A model generated the notes under the pieces. The model worked only from the letters and a program-made list of their open reading frames with translations, was not told the origin of the DNA and made no database searches. Shown here one piece after another: positions 24,231 to 31,813 of a stretch of DNA of 64,000 nucleotides. The DNA is from UBA2211 sp035404185 (GTDB lineage Bacteria > Patescibacteriota > Minisyncoccia > Minisyncoccales > Minisyncoccaceae). The position numbers and the translations under genes are program-made. Position 1 is the stretch's first letter. Every line of letters begins with the position of its first letter. The stretch covers positions 62,001-126,000 of the forward strand of contig OZ246399.1 of the NCBI GenBank assembly GCA_965230985.1, written 5' to 3'.

Positions 24231-24747
24231 CAAAAACTTTGAATTTATTAATTGCCTCTCTTCGCATAAAATTCCCTTCTTTTTCTTCAGAAGTTATTTC
24301 AGCAAAGGTTTGACTGTATCCTTCGGGCATAAAAATAGGATCCCAACCAAATCCATTTGTTCCTTTTGGCTCTTTGGCTATTTCCCCTCTTGTTTCCCCT
24401 TTAAATATTTTTAATTCTGCCCCATTAAAATATGCAATACAAGTAATGGCTATTGCTTTTCTGTTTTCTTTAATTAAAGAACAAATTTGTTTTAATGTTA
24501 ATTTTTTTAAAAAAAATTTAACTAATGCTCCAGGCAAACCATTCAGTTCTTCAAAATATAATCCAGTATCTTCAACAAATACTGGTTCTTTTAATAATTC
24601 ATAAGCTTGCTTTACTTTGTGAATCGCCACCTCTTCAACATCAACCGACTGAATCTCGTCCAAATCTAAATCTGAATGGCTTAGTTTGATTTCTAAAATC
24701 GACTCAAACTCTTTAAGTTTTTGATGATTACCAGTTACGAAAATCAT
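24214..24747 (-). CDS. rdgB: XTP/dITP diphosphatase (HAM1/RdgB family)
   Basis: 177 residues. Motifs: TGNHQKLKEF at residues 5-14, 'VFVEDTGLYFEELNGLPG' near 57, and 'KGTNGFGWDPIFMPEGYSQTFAEIT' near 128-152. It removes non-canonical purine nucleoside triphosphates such as XTP and dITP before they enter DNA. Its ATG overlaps the stop of a small membrane-protein gene (TAATG), so translation is coupled. Confidence 0.9.
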   Translation of the reverse strand: MIFVTGNHQKLKEFESILEIKLSHSDLDLDEIQSVDVEEVAIHKVKQAYELLKEPVFVEDTGLYFEELNGLPGALVKFFLKKLTLKQICSLIKENRKAIAITCIAYFNGAELKIFKGETRGEIAKEPKGTNGFGWDPIFMPEGYSQTFAEITSEEKEGNFMRREAINKFKVFVDKIN

Positions 24748-24902
24748 TATTTTTTGGTCACTAAATTATATGCAAAAAATATAAACAAACAAGATGAAGC
24801 TAGGATGATTGAAATTATTGCATTAAACATTGAAGAAACAAGAACAAAAAGGGCGGTTATCACCAAGACCCCTTCCTCTGTTTTTGGATTTAGTTTATTC
24901 AT
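24747..24902 (-). CDS. Small 51-residue membrane protein coupled to rdgB
   Basis: A short gene: MNKLNPKTEEGVLVITALFV... to ...AYNLVTKK, with two closely spaced or one long hydrophobic segment (residues 11-46) and a Lys-Lys end. Its stop codon shares a base with the rdgB ATG. A TATAAT -10 box (24910-24915) lies 7 bases before its ATG, predicting a leaderless mRNA for the pair. Function unknown. Confidence 0.6.
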   Translation of the reverse strand: MNKLNPKTEEGVLVITALFVLVSSMFNAIISIILASSCLFIFFAYNLVTKK

Positions 24903-25014
24903 TAATAATATTATATATTAATTGAGGATAAAAAGCTAGAAAATTTCGGTTTAATTCTACAAGATGATATAATTTTTAATAAATTACATCGAAAACATTA
25001 AAGATATTTGGACA

Positions 25015-25821
25015 TCACCATACTTGTTGATCAGAAACACTAACATCATCTATGTACCAAGCAGTTTCGGCATCAGAATCCGATGAAAATCTTAATGTTT
25101 GCAAACCATCAAAAGAAGAAGTGTCTATATCTATCCGAGAATATTCTAAAACTTCATAAGAAGACGACCATGCTTCCGTTCCTCCAATCAAAATTGATCT
25201 AAATCCAAAAGGAGCAAGTTCCCAGAATGTTAAAGTGTTTACATTAGTAAAGTCAATAGTCTGTTCAATATATGTTGTTGCTGTCCCATCAGTATATACA
25301 TATGCAAAATATGAACCAGAACGAGCATACTCAGAGTCAGAATAAATACCTGCATCGCTATATGTTGTCCATCCAACATTTCCCAACTCAAATCCTCCAT
25401 TGATTAAAATTTCACTTCCTCCTCCTGTTTCACTCGCAAACCCAGTTGTAGAATTATAAGAATAAATCGTTGAATCGGATAAAGTAGAACTAATGGTAAA
25501 ATCAGTTCCGTCTGAGGCGTAAGTATAGTAGCCAGAGACAGGATCAACTGGAAAATTAGGAATGATTGAAGTAATAACAGTGCAAGGAGTAGTTCCTCCA
25601 CCAATAGTACACACATCTTCCTCGACTGGATATAATCCGTCTACACTTTGAATTTTGTAATAGATAACTGCTCTTCTTATCGTATCAATATCCGTTCTTC
25701 TCCTAGCATCATTAGCAGAATTAATTGCTCCATTTACACTAACGATAATTATGCCAGAAAGAATTCCAATGATAGCAATGACGACTAACACTTCAATCAA
25801 AGTAAAACCTTTTTTGTTCAT
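25015..25821 (-). CDS. Type IV pilin-like protein with C-terminal CBM-like domain
   Basis: 268 residues. Class III-type prepilin leader 'MNKKGFTLIEVLVVIAIIGILSG' (cleavage G-F, Glu5), then a pseudopilin/PilA-like head to about 130 with a Cys pair. The C-terminus 'NGGFELGNVGWTTYSDAG...SGSYFAYVY...YIEQTIDF...WYIDDVSV' resembles a jelly-roll carbohydrate-binding module (CBM4/9-like). A pilin tipped with a glycan-binding domain would be suited to attachment; this is inferred. Processing would need the prepilin peptidase encoded at 63-64 kb. Confidence 0.8.
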   Translation of the reverse strand: MNKKGFTLIEVLVVIAIIGILSGIIIVSVNGAINSANDARRRTDIDTIRRAVIYYKIQSVDGLYPVEEDVCTIGGGTTPCTVITSIIPNFPVDPVSGYYTYASDGTDFTISSTLSDSTIYSYNSTTGFASETGGGSEILINGGFELGNVGWTTYSDAGIYSDSEYARSGSYFAYVYTDGTATTYIEQTIDFTNVNTLTFWELAPFGFRSILIGGTEAWSSSYEVLEYSRIDIDTSSFDGLQTLRFSSDSDAETAWYIDDVSVSDQQVW

Positions 25822-25883
25822 TGTTTTAATTTATTATTTTTATTTAATATATTTTAACAAACAAAAAGAAAAAAGAAAAGACT

Positions 25884-25918
25884 AGGAGTGATGGAACGAC
25901 ACTAGAATTTGTTTGAGG
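25884..25918 (-). repeat. tRNA-3'-end-like repeat E (most degenerate)
   Basis: Plus-strand text ACTAGGAGTGATGGAACGAC... to ...GTTTGAGG lines up with the copy at 28911-28948, about two thirds identical. It lies between the pilin and glycosyltransferase promoters. Confidence 0.4.
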
Positions 25919-25948
25919 TTAAATTAAACATACTTGACGAATTTACCA

Positions 25949-25977
25949 TTGTCAAGATCGTTAATTTGTGTTAGAAT
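25949..25977 (+). promoter_or_regulatory. Promoter of the glycosyltransferase gene
   Basis: -35 TTGTCA (25949-25954), 17-base spacer, -10 TAGAAT (25972-25977). A TTGAC/GTCAA inverted repeat (25934-25953) overlaps the -35 box and may be an operator. Confidence 0.65.
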
Positions 25978-25990
25978 ATAGAAAAATAAT

Positions 25991-26007
25991 GACCATTTGG
26001 TCTTTTT
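25991..26007 (+). promoter_or_regulatory. Terminator-like mini-hairpin in the glycosyltransferase leader
   Basis: GACC-ATTT-GGTC followed by TTTTT, ending 9 bases before the ATG. The stem is very short; it might act as a weak attenuator. Confidence 0.35.
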
Positions 26008-26016
26008 AAAATACTA

Positions 26017-27162
26017 ATGAAAGTTGCTATAAATATTACTAGAGAGCCATTGGGCGGAATAACTTCTGTTAATTTAAATCTTTTAAACTATCTCCACGGA
26101 TCAAATATATCTTTCTTGGGTATAGAGTTAAATGCTTTCAGAAAATTTAAATCACCGAAAGTATATAGGCATTTATCTCCTAATTGGTTCGACCATCAAA
26201 TTATTAGTATTTGCGATTTTTCAATAAATGAAATAACAAAAAACGCCAATTCTCTTAAAGATGTTGAAGAAAAATTTAAATCAATAATAGAAATAGTAAG
26301 AGATATTTTAAGAAAAGAAAAACCTGATATTTTTTTAATAAATGGAACGTATTATATTCCATGGATACTATCAATAGCGGCTCGCAAAGAAGGAATTCCG
26401 ATTATTTTGTGGTACGCAGGAGTTCTTGCAAAAGAGACTGCTCATTTTAAGCAAAACCAAAGAAATATTTTCTTGGAAATGGAAAAAAATATTATTAAAA
26501 ATTCTTCTTCAATAATTTTTCCTTCTCAAATATGTAAAGACCTGGTTTTAAACGAAATATCGAATTTTAAAAAAGTAAAGGATGGATGCGTTATTCCTAA
26601 TCCAATATCGCCCGTTTTTACTAAAGAAAAAAAACAAAGCAAATCACGAACAAATAAAATAGTTTTTATTGGTAGAGATGCTCCTATTAAAAATATAGAA
26701 GCCTTCATTTCTCTTCATTTATTATTAAAACGAAAAGGATGGAAGCATGAGGCTACGATAGTAAATGGAAAAGAATATAAAGCCATTAAAAATATGCCTA
26801 GCGATATAAAGATAGTCCCAATGATGTCTAATGGAGAAATGAGTTCTTTTTATCAAAAACAAGGGTTAGTAATAAGCCCATCCCATTTTGAAACATTTGG
26901 CAATGTTCCAGTTGAAACAGCTTGTACGGGAACCCCCGTATTGGTAAATAAAAATATGGGCTGCTCGGAAGTATTTTATCGGGCAGGATTAGAAGAAATG
27001 GTTGTAGATTTTGATGATTTAGAATTGGTGGCCAACAAAACCATTAATTTTTGTGGTAAAAAATTAGAATCTTCAAAGGTAAAAAATCTTAAAAATTTAG
27101 TAGATTGTGAAAATGTTTCCCAAAAAATAATTAAAATCTTAAAAGATTTCTCTAAAAAATAG
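26017..27162 (+). CDS. GT4-family glycosyltransferase
   Basis: 381 residues with a GT-B fold. N-terminal domain with 'EPLGGITSVNLNLLNYL' and 'KPDIFLINGTYYIPW'; C-terminal domain with 'IVFIGRDAPIKNIEAF' and the GT4 nucleotide-sugar motif 'GLVISPSHFETFGNVPVETACTGTPVLVNKNMG', including the conserved E-x7-E. It moves a sugar from a nucleotide-sugar donor to a cell-surface glycan or protein; the acceptor cannot be told. It stands alone on the plus strand with its own promoter. Confidence 0.85.
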   Translation: MKVAINITREPLGGITSVNLNLLNYLHGSNISFLGIELNAFRKFKSPKVYRHLSPNWFDHQIISICDFSINEITKNANSLKDVEEKFKSIIEIVRDILRKEKPDIFLINGTYYIPWILSIAARKEGIPIILWYAGVLAKETAHFKQNQRNIFLEMEKNIIKNSSSIIFPSQICKDLVLNEISNFKKVKDGCVIPNPISPVFTKEKKQSKSRTNKIVFIGRDAPIKNIEAFISLHLLLKRKGWKHEATIVNGKEYKAIKNMPSDIKIVPMMSNGEMSSFYQKQGLVISPSHFETFGNVPVETACTGTPVLVNKNMGCSEVFYRAGLEEMVVDFDDLELVANKTINFCGKKLESSKVKNLKNLVDCENVSQKIIKILKDFSKK

Positions 27163-27241
27163 TTTATTAATTTTGAAGTTACAGGGTGATTATTAAAAAA
27201 TATTAAAACTTAATTGAAGTTAAATTATGTATAAAAAAAGA

Positions 27242-27257
27242 CCTACACATTGGTAGG
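27242..27257 (-). terminator. Terminator of the Cys-rich orphan gene
   Basis: CCTAC-CAATGT-GTAGG followed by TCTTTTTTTA on the minus strand, just past the stop at 27261. Confidence 0.85.
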
Positions 27258-27260
27258 GTT

Positions 27261-27596
27261 TTAAAACTGTTGAAGTTCTGGTCTGTTCAACTCGCCATAA
27301 CGGTCCCGAACAACACATTGTTTTTGAGGAATGACGCAAGTGCACATACACTTTGCTCCGTTGGCCGAGCAGTACTGGTCTCCCTTCTCAAAGGAGTAGA
27401 ATTTGCATATCCCGAAGTCTAGGCCATGGTTAAGGTACAACTGGTAAACCAGCCACCTTGCAGGTAATGGACTCCAAAATATACTTTCTGGAAAGAGCTC
27501 CATTAATTTCTCAAATCGTTTCTCAAGATTCGAGCATTTCGCCAAAATCTCAATATATTTCTCTTCAATAATCGGAAGAGCTTCTTCTGGGGTCAT
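27261..27596 (-). CDS. Unknown 111-residue Cys-rich protein (orphan cassette)
   Basis: From ATG 27596. A helical N-terminal half ('EEALPIIEEKYIEILAKCSNLEKRFEKLMELFP') and a C-terminal half with clustered cysteines ('FGICKFYS', 'QYCSANGAKCMCTCVIPQKQCVV'), likely a zinc or Fe-S site. No family is recognised. G+C-richer than its neighbours. It has a promoter, an inverted repeat over +1, an AGAGG Shine-Dalgarno 11 bases upstream and a terminator. Confidence 0.65.
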   Translation of the reverse strand: MTPEEALPIIEEKYIEILAKCSNLEKRFEKLMELFPESIFWSPLPARWLVYQLYLNHGLDFGICKFYSFEKGDQYCSANGAKCMCTCVIPQKQCVVRDRYGELNRPELQQF

Positions 27597-27615
27597 CAAA
27601 ACAAACGCCTCTTTT

Positions 27616-27642
27616 TTGTTAATCCTGATTAGGGATTAACAA
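27616..27642. promoter_or_regulatory. Perfect inverted repeat at +1 of the Cys-rich orphan gene
   Basis: TTGTTAATCC (27616-27625) and GGATTAACAA (27633-27642) around a 7-base centre. The predicted start of transcription falls inside the right arm, so this fits a repressor operator better than an RNA hairpin. Confidence 0.7.
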
Positions 27643-27643
27643 A

Positions 27644-27671
27644 ATAATAACATATTACAATATTAAGTCAA
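27644..27671 (-). promoter_or_regulatory. Promoter of the Cys-rich orphan gene
   Basis: -35 TTGACT (27666-27671), 16-base spacer, -10 TATTAT (27644-27649), minus strand. Confidence 0.7.
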
Positions 27672-27725
27672 TGACAAGAAATAATGAGACAAACTCTAAA
27701 CCTTTTTAAAGAATATTTTTATAAA

Positions 27726-28811
27726 TTAAGGCTTAATTTTCTTTAATTGATCTAATGAATTTTTTATGAATTTTCCAAATTTACGATCTTTTCTTCTTTT
27801 TTCAATATCGGTCATTTCGTAATGCTCAGCTTCTTTTTTTAATTTAATATAATTTAGATATTTTTCTTCGTCTATTTTTTTTGTTCTGACAGCTTCTAAA
27901 ACAGCACAGCCGGATTCTTGTGTGTGAGTACAGTCGGCGTATTTACAATCTTTGGCCAAAGCAACGATTTTGTCAAAAATATTATCTATTCCGGTATTTG
28001 CTCCCGCGACTCCCACCTCTCTTGTTCCCGGATTATCAATGACAATCCCGCCATTTTCTAGAAAATACATTTCTCTAGTTGTGGTTGTATGCTTGCCCTT
28101 ATGGGTTGAAGAACTTATTTCGTTTGTTTTAATTTTATTTTTTCCGATCAACTTATTTATTAAAGATGATTTTCCTATACCAGATGAACCCAAAAAACAA
28201 TACGTCTTTCCTTTTTCTATGTAATACATTAATTCATCTAATCCTTGCTCAGAAATCGTACTGGTTGAAATAATATCTATATTATTAAATCTGTTTTTTA
28301 TTTTATCTATTTTTTGATTTAATTCTGTTTCTAAAATTAAATCAATTTTATTTAGTATAATCATCGGTTTAATTTTGCCCTCATTTGCCAAAACAAGATA
28401 TCTCTCAAAGCGATTAAGATTATAATCCCTATCAACAGATTCAACAATGAAAGCTGTGTCAATATTAGTAGCAATGATTTGAATATCTTGCTTATTGCTA
28501 TATTTTTTATAAAGTATGGTTTGTCTTGGTAGGATTTCATGAATAATTGCCATTTCTTTATCAGGCATAGTTACAGCTACCCAATCCCCAACCGCCGGAT
28601 AATCTTCTCTTTTTGTAGCATTAAATATCTTTTTTCCGGTTACTCTTGCCAAATACTCACCATTTATATCCTTTACTTTGTATGCTCCTTTATATTCAGA
28701 AATAACCCTAGCAATTGAATATTTTTCCAATTTTAAAAAATTTCTTTTCGATTCGAAAAAATCATTATAGCCTAAATCTTCAAATTTCATTTTTATTGTC
28801 TCATTAGACAT
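27726..28811 (-). CDS. rsgA: Small-ribosomal-subunit maturation GTPase RsgA
   Basis: 361 residues. N-terminal OB fold, then a circularly permuted GTPase domain: G4 'ILNKIDL' comes before G1 'GSSGIGKSS' (about 208) and G3 'DNPGTRE'. The C-terminal zinc site is C-x5-C-x-H-x5-C ('CKYADCTHTQESGC'). It helps late 30S assembly. The ATG lies exactly 6 bases after a TATAAT -10 box, so a leaderless mRNA is predicted. Confidence 0.92.
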   Translation of the reverse strand: MSNETIKMKFEDLGYNDFFESKRNFLKLEKYSIARVISEYKGAYKVKDINGEYLARVTGKKIFNATKREDYPAVGDWVAVTMPDKEMAIIHEILPRQTILYKKYSNKQDIQIIATNIDTAFIVESVDRDYNLNRFERYLVLANEGKIKPMIILNKIDLILETELNQKIDKIKNRFNNIDIISTSTISEQGLDELMYYIEKGKTYCFLGSSGIGKSSLINKLIGKNKIKTNEISSSTHKGKHTTTTREMYFLENGGIVIDNPGTREVGVAGANTGIDNIFDKIVALAKDCKYADCTHTQESGCAVLEAVRTKKIDEEKYLNYIKLKKEAEHYEMTDIEKRRKDRKFGKFIKNSLDQLKKIKP

Positions 28812-28817
28812 ACTTTT

Positions 28818-28846
28818 ATTATACTTATAAAATTAGAAAGTACCAA
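28818..28846 (-). promoter_or_regulatory. Leaderless promoter of rsgA
   Basis: -35 TTGGTA (28841-28846), 17-base spacer, -10 TATAAT (28818-28823), 6 bases to the ATG. Confidence 0.75.
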
Positions 28847-28910
28847 TAAAAAGCTCCAAAATCATATCATGGTTACTTAAAAAGCCTTACAAAATAAGGA
28901 TTCTTATACT

Positions 28911-28949
28911 GACAGGGGCGATGGGACGAACTCGGAACCTTTTTGAGGG
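28911..28949 (-). repeat. tRNA-3'-end-like repeat C
   Basis: Reads (plus) GACAGGGGCGATGGGACGAA... and ...CGGAACCTTTTTGAGGG. The part 28921-28946 matches 34061-34086 at 25 of 26 bases. On the minus strand it resembles a T-arm plus acceptor end (AGGTTCCGAGTTCGTCCCAT then CGCCCCTG) but no whole tRNA can be folded. It lies between divergent genes. Confidence 0.65.
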
Positions 28950-28965
28950 TAGCTATACATAATAT

Positions 28966-28993
28966 TTGACTTTTATAATAAATATGTTATTCT
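28966..28993 (+). promoter_or_regulatory. Promoter of the 183-residue orphan gene
   Basis: -35 TTGACT (28966-28971), 16-base spacer, -10 TATTCT (28988-28993). It begins 17 bases after repeat C. Confidence 0.7.
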
Positions 28994-29015
28994 ATGGAAA
29001 GATATTAGTGGGGGC

Positions 29016-29567
29016 TTGAAGTTGAACTGCAGAGAATTTCTAGATGAATTTAGTTTCACAGAGTTTAGGCTAAGAATTCTCATATATCTTTGGGAAATAA
29101 GACCTAAAAGCTATGAGACAATTAGGGGGGTATCAATTCCCTACCTAAAGGTATCGCCGTTCCTTTTAAGGAAAAAGCTATTCCATTCAAAGTATTCAAG
29201 AGGATCGGTGTGGCTTCACAAACTTGATGGACCCTTAATGATATTCATTACTGGTCCAGATAAGTTTTGGAGATATACTATCTTCCATGAATATTGGGAA
29301 GGAAAATTACTCAGAGAGAAAAAGAGTAATGAGCAGATCTTTGAAACTGTATTTTCCAAAATACGGTTAATAAGAGAAGCCCTAGATGCTCCCTCTCCAG
29401 AGTTCGTTTCTGAAGAAATAAAAAAAGCTGTCGAAGCAATGGTAAATAATTATCATCCGGCAGCTCATGTCGAAGCCATCTTCGAAGAGCTACTATTAGC
29501 TAAAGAAGAATTGGCCCCTGATGACTTTATTATTCTTCGGAAAAATATTATGGATCGTCTTAAGTAA
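29016..29567 (+). CDS. Unknown 183-residue protein (orphan cassette, TTG start)
   Basis: No family recognised. No ATG fits: starts are TTG 29016 or TTG 29022, with the G-run at 29010-29014 as ribosome-binding site (better spaced for 29022). The sequence has 'IFHEYWEGK' (H91-E92-x2-E95) and 'NNYHPAAHVEAIFEELL' (H147, H151, E157), a spacing that could form a metal site; this is a guess. A terminator overlaps its 3' end. It stands alone on the plus strand between two tRNA-like remnants and is richer in G+C than rsgA. Confidence 0.65.
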   Translation: MKLNCREFLDEFSFTEFRLRILIYLWEIRPKSYETIRGVSIPYLKVSPFLLRKKLFHSKYSRGSVWLHKLDGPLMIFITGPDKFWRYTIFHEYWEGKLLREKKSNEQIFETVFSKIRLIREALDAPSPEFVSEEIKKAVEAMVNNYHPAAHVEAIFEELLLAKEELAPDDFIILRKNIMDRLK

Positions 29568-29577
29568 AATTAAGACG
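29556..29577 (+). terminator. Terminator overlapping the end of the 183-residue gene
   Basis: CGTCTTAA-GTAAAA-TTAAGACG followed by ACTTTTTTA. The TAA stop codon is in the loop. Confidence 0.85.
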
Positions 29578-29597
29578 ACTTTTTTATTTAGTAATTT

Positions 29598-29625
29598 GCA
29601 GGGGAGAAAGGATTCGAACCTTCAA
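29598..29625 (-). repeat. tRNA-3'-end-like repeat A
   Basis: On the minus strand GAAGG-TTCGAAT-CCTTT then CTCCCCTGC: a correct T stem, T loop and acceptor 3' strand. No matching 5' acceptor strand is found upstream, though a 5-bp stem with 7-base loop (TCGGG-TACTTAA-CCCGA, about 29649-29665) looks like a worn anticodon arm. Probably a tRNA remnant. Confidence 0.6.
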
Positions 29626-29710
29626 AATATAACTAATTCTGAGCGGTGTAGTCGGGTTAAGTACCCGAGGTTACAAGTGTTATAAGGGTATTTTAGCATG
29701 AATTTAGGTC

Positions 29711-30112
29711 TCACTTCAATGTATGTGGCTCTGTAACATTTTCGGTAATAGTCCAAATTGTATAAAAACGACTGTATTGGCGTCTGATTAAAACAACTGT
29801 CTTGTCGGATGATTTATAAAAATATCCTGATCCCATTTGATCCGTATATTCATATCCACGATCTTTCATAAACACCTCAACAGCCATTGGTCCACCTTGG
29901 CTTTTTGTTAGATATTTATTATCCGAGCCAGACAATTTTACAATATCCGACTTATCAAAAGTTAGTTGGGTAATGCCTTTAATTTGTGGCCAAGGATTAC
30001 CTTCTTGGAAAATTACTGAGGAATATAAAGATAGAAAAACCCCAACAATCAAAATAATTGCAGAGACAAGTAATAATATCTTTTTATTTTTTGAATAATG
30101 TTCAAAAATCAT
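29711..30112 (-). CDS. Single-span membrane protein, unknown
   Basis: 133 residues: short basic N-terminus, membrane helix (about 10-32), then an extracytoplasmic domain of mixed strands ('QGGPMAVEVFMKDRGYEYTDQMGSGYFYKSSDKTVVLIRRQYSRFYTIWTI'). No family recognised. It is the last gene after the XRE regulator and seven-helix-poor membrane gene upstream, with a short gap, so it may belong to that operon. Confidence 0.6.
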   Translation of the reverse strand: MIFEHYSKNKKILLLVSAIILIVGVFLSLYSSVIFQEGNPWPQIKGITQLTFDKSDIVKLSGSDNKYLTKSQGGPMAVEVFMKDRGYEYTDQMGSGYFYKSSDKTVVLIRRQYSRFYTIWTITENVTEPHTLK

Positions 30113-30143
30113 AAGCTATTAATATTACATCAAGAAAACGCTC

Positions 30144-30335
30144 TTATGATAGAGAAAATAATTTGTCAATTGGAGTTTTTAACTCCTTCGCAATATTAAG
30201 CGCTAATTTAAGAGAGGGATTATATTTTCCTTGTTCAAGAAAAACGATAGTCTCTCGTCTTACTCCAACTTTCTCTGCCAGCTCCTCCTGAGTAATACCG
30301 AATTTAATTCTATTTTTTTTAATCTCGTTTTTCAT
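30144..30335 (-). CDS. Small XRE-family repressor
   Basis: 63 residues, almost only the helix-turn-helix: 'IKKNRIKFGITQEELAEKVGVRRETIVFLEQGKYNPSLKLALNIAKEL'. Such stand-alone XRE proteins usually sit after a DUF2178-like membrane gene, as here (17-base overlap), and repress their own operon. The palindrome TTTCTAAC-N9-GTTAGAAA at the promoter is the probable target. Confidence 0.85.
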   Translation of the reverse strand: MKNEIKKNRIKFGITQEELAEKVGVRRETIVFLEQGKYNPSLKLALNIAKELKTPIDKLFSLS

Positions 30336-30717
30336 CTTTAGGGTTATGTTTACTGTAATATTTAAAAATGAATGAGTAGGTAATCATCAGGATACAAACT
30401 GAAAAAGCCAAAGTCATAGCAATAGGTTGATAAAAAGGGTTTGCGTTACTAAGGGCGTACAAGATGAACATAATAATTACTCCAATCCATGATGTCAGTT
30501 GGATAGCAAGCAGTGCCGATTTTCCCCCAATTTGGTAATCTCTCTCATCCGCTACAACTTCGATTACTTTTTTCCTTAAATAAAAGAGTGTAAAGGATGA
30601 TAAACCCAAAACCATGATCGGAATGAAAAAATTACGAAGAACCAAAAACTGACTAAATATAAAAGTCGTGATAACAACTATTCCCAACTTTATTTTGTTG
30701 TATGTTTTTAATGTCAT
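30319..30717 (-). CDS. DUF2178-like membrane protein
   Basis: 132 residues with four membrane segments (about 8-25, 30-47, 70-90, 97-118) and 'VADERDYQIGGKSALLAIQ' in the loop, a pattern shared with DUF2178-type proteins found beside XRE regulators. Function unknown; probably regulated by the downstream XRE protein. Confidence 0.7.
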   Translation of the reverse strand: MTLKTYNKIKLGIVVITTFIFSQFLVLRNFFIPIMVLGLSSFTLFYLRKKVIEVVADERDYQIGGKSALLAIQLTSWIGVIIMFILYALSNANPFYQPIAMTLAFSVCILMITYSFIFKYYSKHNPKDEKRD

Positions 30718-30732
30718 ATTATTTGTTAATTA

Positions 30733-30757
30733 TTTCTAACTATTTATATGTTAGAAA
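30733..30757. promoter_or_regulatory. Operator palindrome of the XRE operon
   Basis: TTTCTAAC (30733-30740), 9 bases, GTTAGAAA (30750-30757): perfect 8-bp arms overlapping the -10 box. Confidence 0.7.
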
Positions 30758-30776
30758 AACATAACATTATTGTCAA
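30748..30776 (-). promoter_or_regulatory. Promoter of the DUF2178-like/XRE operon
   Basis: -35 TTGACA (30771-30776), 17-base spacer, -10 TAACAT (30748-30753), minus strand. Confidence 0.7.
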
Positions 30777-30821
30777 GTAGGCATAGATAAATGGGTTGAC
30801 TCCGATAATAAATTGTCTTAG

Positions 30822-30906
30822 CGGAGAGGGAGGGATTCGAACCCTCGGTACGTTTCCGCACACAGTCTTTCCAGGACTGCCAATTAAGCCACTTTTGTAC
30901 CTCTCC
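30822..30906 (-). tRNA. tRNA-Ser (anticodon GGA)
   Basis: A complete class II tRNA: acceptor GGAGAGG/CCTCTCC with discriminator G, D arm, anticodon stem CAGTC/GACTG with loop CTGGAAA (anticodon GGA), a long variable arm (GTGCGGAAACGTAC) and T arm GAGGG-TTCGAAT-CCCTC. No CCA is encoded. It reads UCC and UCU serine codons. Confidence 0.95.
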
Positions 30907-30909
30907 TAA

Positions 30910-31812
30910 CTAAATCTTCATCCCCCTCAAATTAGCCACCCTTTCTTCTACTGGCGGATGAGTTAAAAATAACTTATTAAACCAGCTCTTGCTTTCTTTT
31001 CCTCTAAAAGGAGAAGAAATAAAAAGATGGGCATTGGAACTATTAGCTGTTCTTAATCGACTATCGTCTGAGGCAATCTTTTCTAAAGCACTTGCTAGTC
31101 CTTCTGGATATCTAGTTAATAATGCTCCTGAAGCATCGGCTAAAAATTCTCTTTTTCTAGAAATTGATAATTGAATTAAAGTTGCGGCAATTGGAGCTAA
31201 TATCGCCACAGCAATTCCAACAACCATCATAATGGCATTAGAATTAGAGTTATCATCATTATCCCTGTTCCCTCCCCAGAAACTTATTCTCAAGAAAAAA
31301 TCTGTAATAATAGAAATCACTCCCACCAAAACAACGACCACCGTTTGCAAAAGCATGTCTTTGTTTTTAATGTGAGACAATTCGTGAGCAATAACTCCTT
31401 CGATTTCTTTCTTTTCTAATTTTCCTAAAAGACCCTTAGTTACTGCAACTACTGCATGTTTTTCGTCCCTACCTGTAGCAAAAGCATTAGGCTGAGCTTC
31501 ATTTAGAATATATATTTTAGGCATAGGAATACCAACCGTAATACAAAGATTTTCAACAATTCTATATAGTTCTGGATTATCGCTTTTTTCAATCGGCTTT
31601 GCTCCTGTAGACATCAAAACAATCTTATCTGAATACCAATAAGAAGAAATACTAGTTAAAACACTAAAAATAACTGCAATGTATAATATTGCCGAGCTAT
31701 TCATGATATAACTGAAGAGCCAGCCTAAAAGAATTACAAAAACAAGAAAAAAGGTTATCAAAAACCATGTTTTCCTAACATTAGAATCAGCTATATTATA
31801 TAGCGTTGGCAT
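30910..31812 (-). CDS. htpX: HtpX-family membrane zinc protease
   Basis: 300 residues. Membrane segments near the N-terminus (two) and in the middle (two), with the zinc motif HELSHIKNKD near residue 142 and 'SRKREFLADASGA' supplying the third ligand. HtpX degrades damaged membrane proteins. It follows lemA, a very common pairing, with a possible 36-residue gene between them. Confidence 0.93.
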   Translation of the reverse strand: MPTLYNIADSNVRKTWFLITFFLVFVILLGWLFSYIMNSSAILYIAVIFSVLTSISSYWYSDKIVLMSTGAKPIEKSDNPELYRIVENLCITVGIPMPKIYILNEAQPNAFATGRDEKHAVVAVTKGLLGKLEKKEIEGVIAHELSHIKNKDMLLQTVVVVLVGVISIITDFFLRISFWGGNRDNDDNSNSNAIMMVVGIAVAILAPIAATLIQLSISRKREFLADASGALLTRYPEGLASALEKIASDDSRLRTANSSNAHLFISSPFRGKESKSWFNKLFLTHPPVEERVANLRGMKI

Positions 31813-31813
31813 A

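Noticed and set aside
24721..24921. Plus-strand 66-codon frame at the rdgB start
   Set aside because: It overlaps the rdgB start and is antisense to the better-supported 51-residue membrane-protein gene, which has a -10 box and a coupled stop/start.
29598..29700. A complete tRNA gene, possibly tRNA-Lys with a CTT anticodon
   Set aside because: T arm and acceptor 3' strand are present, but the anticodon-like loop lacks U33, there is no D arm, and no 5' acceptor strand pairs with CTCCCCT.
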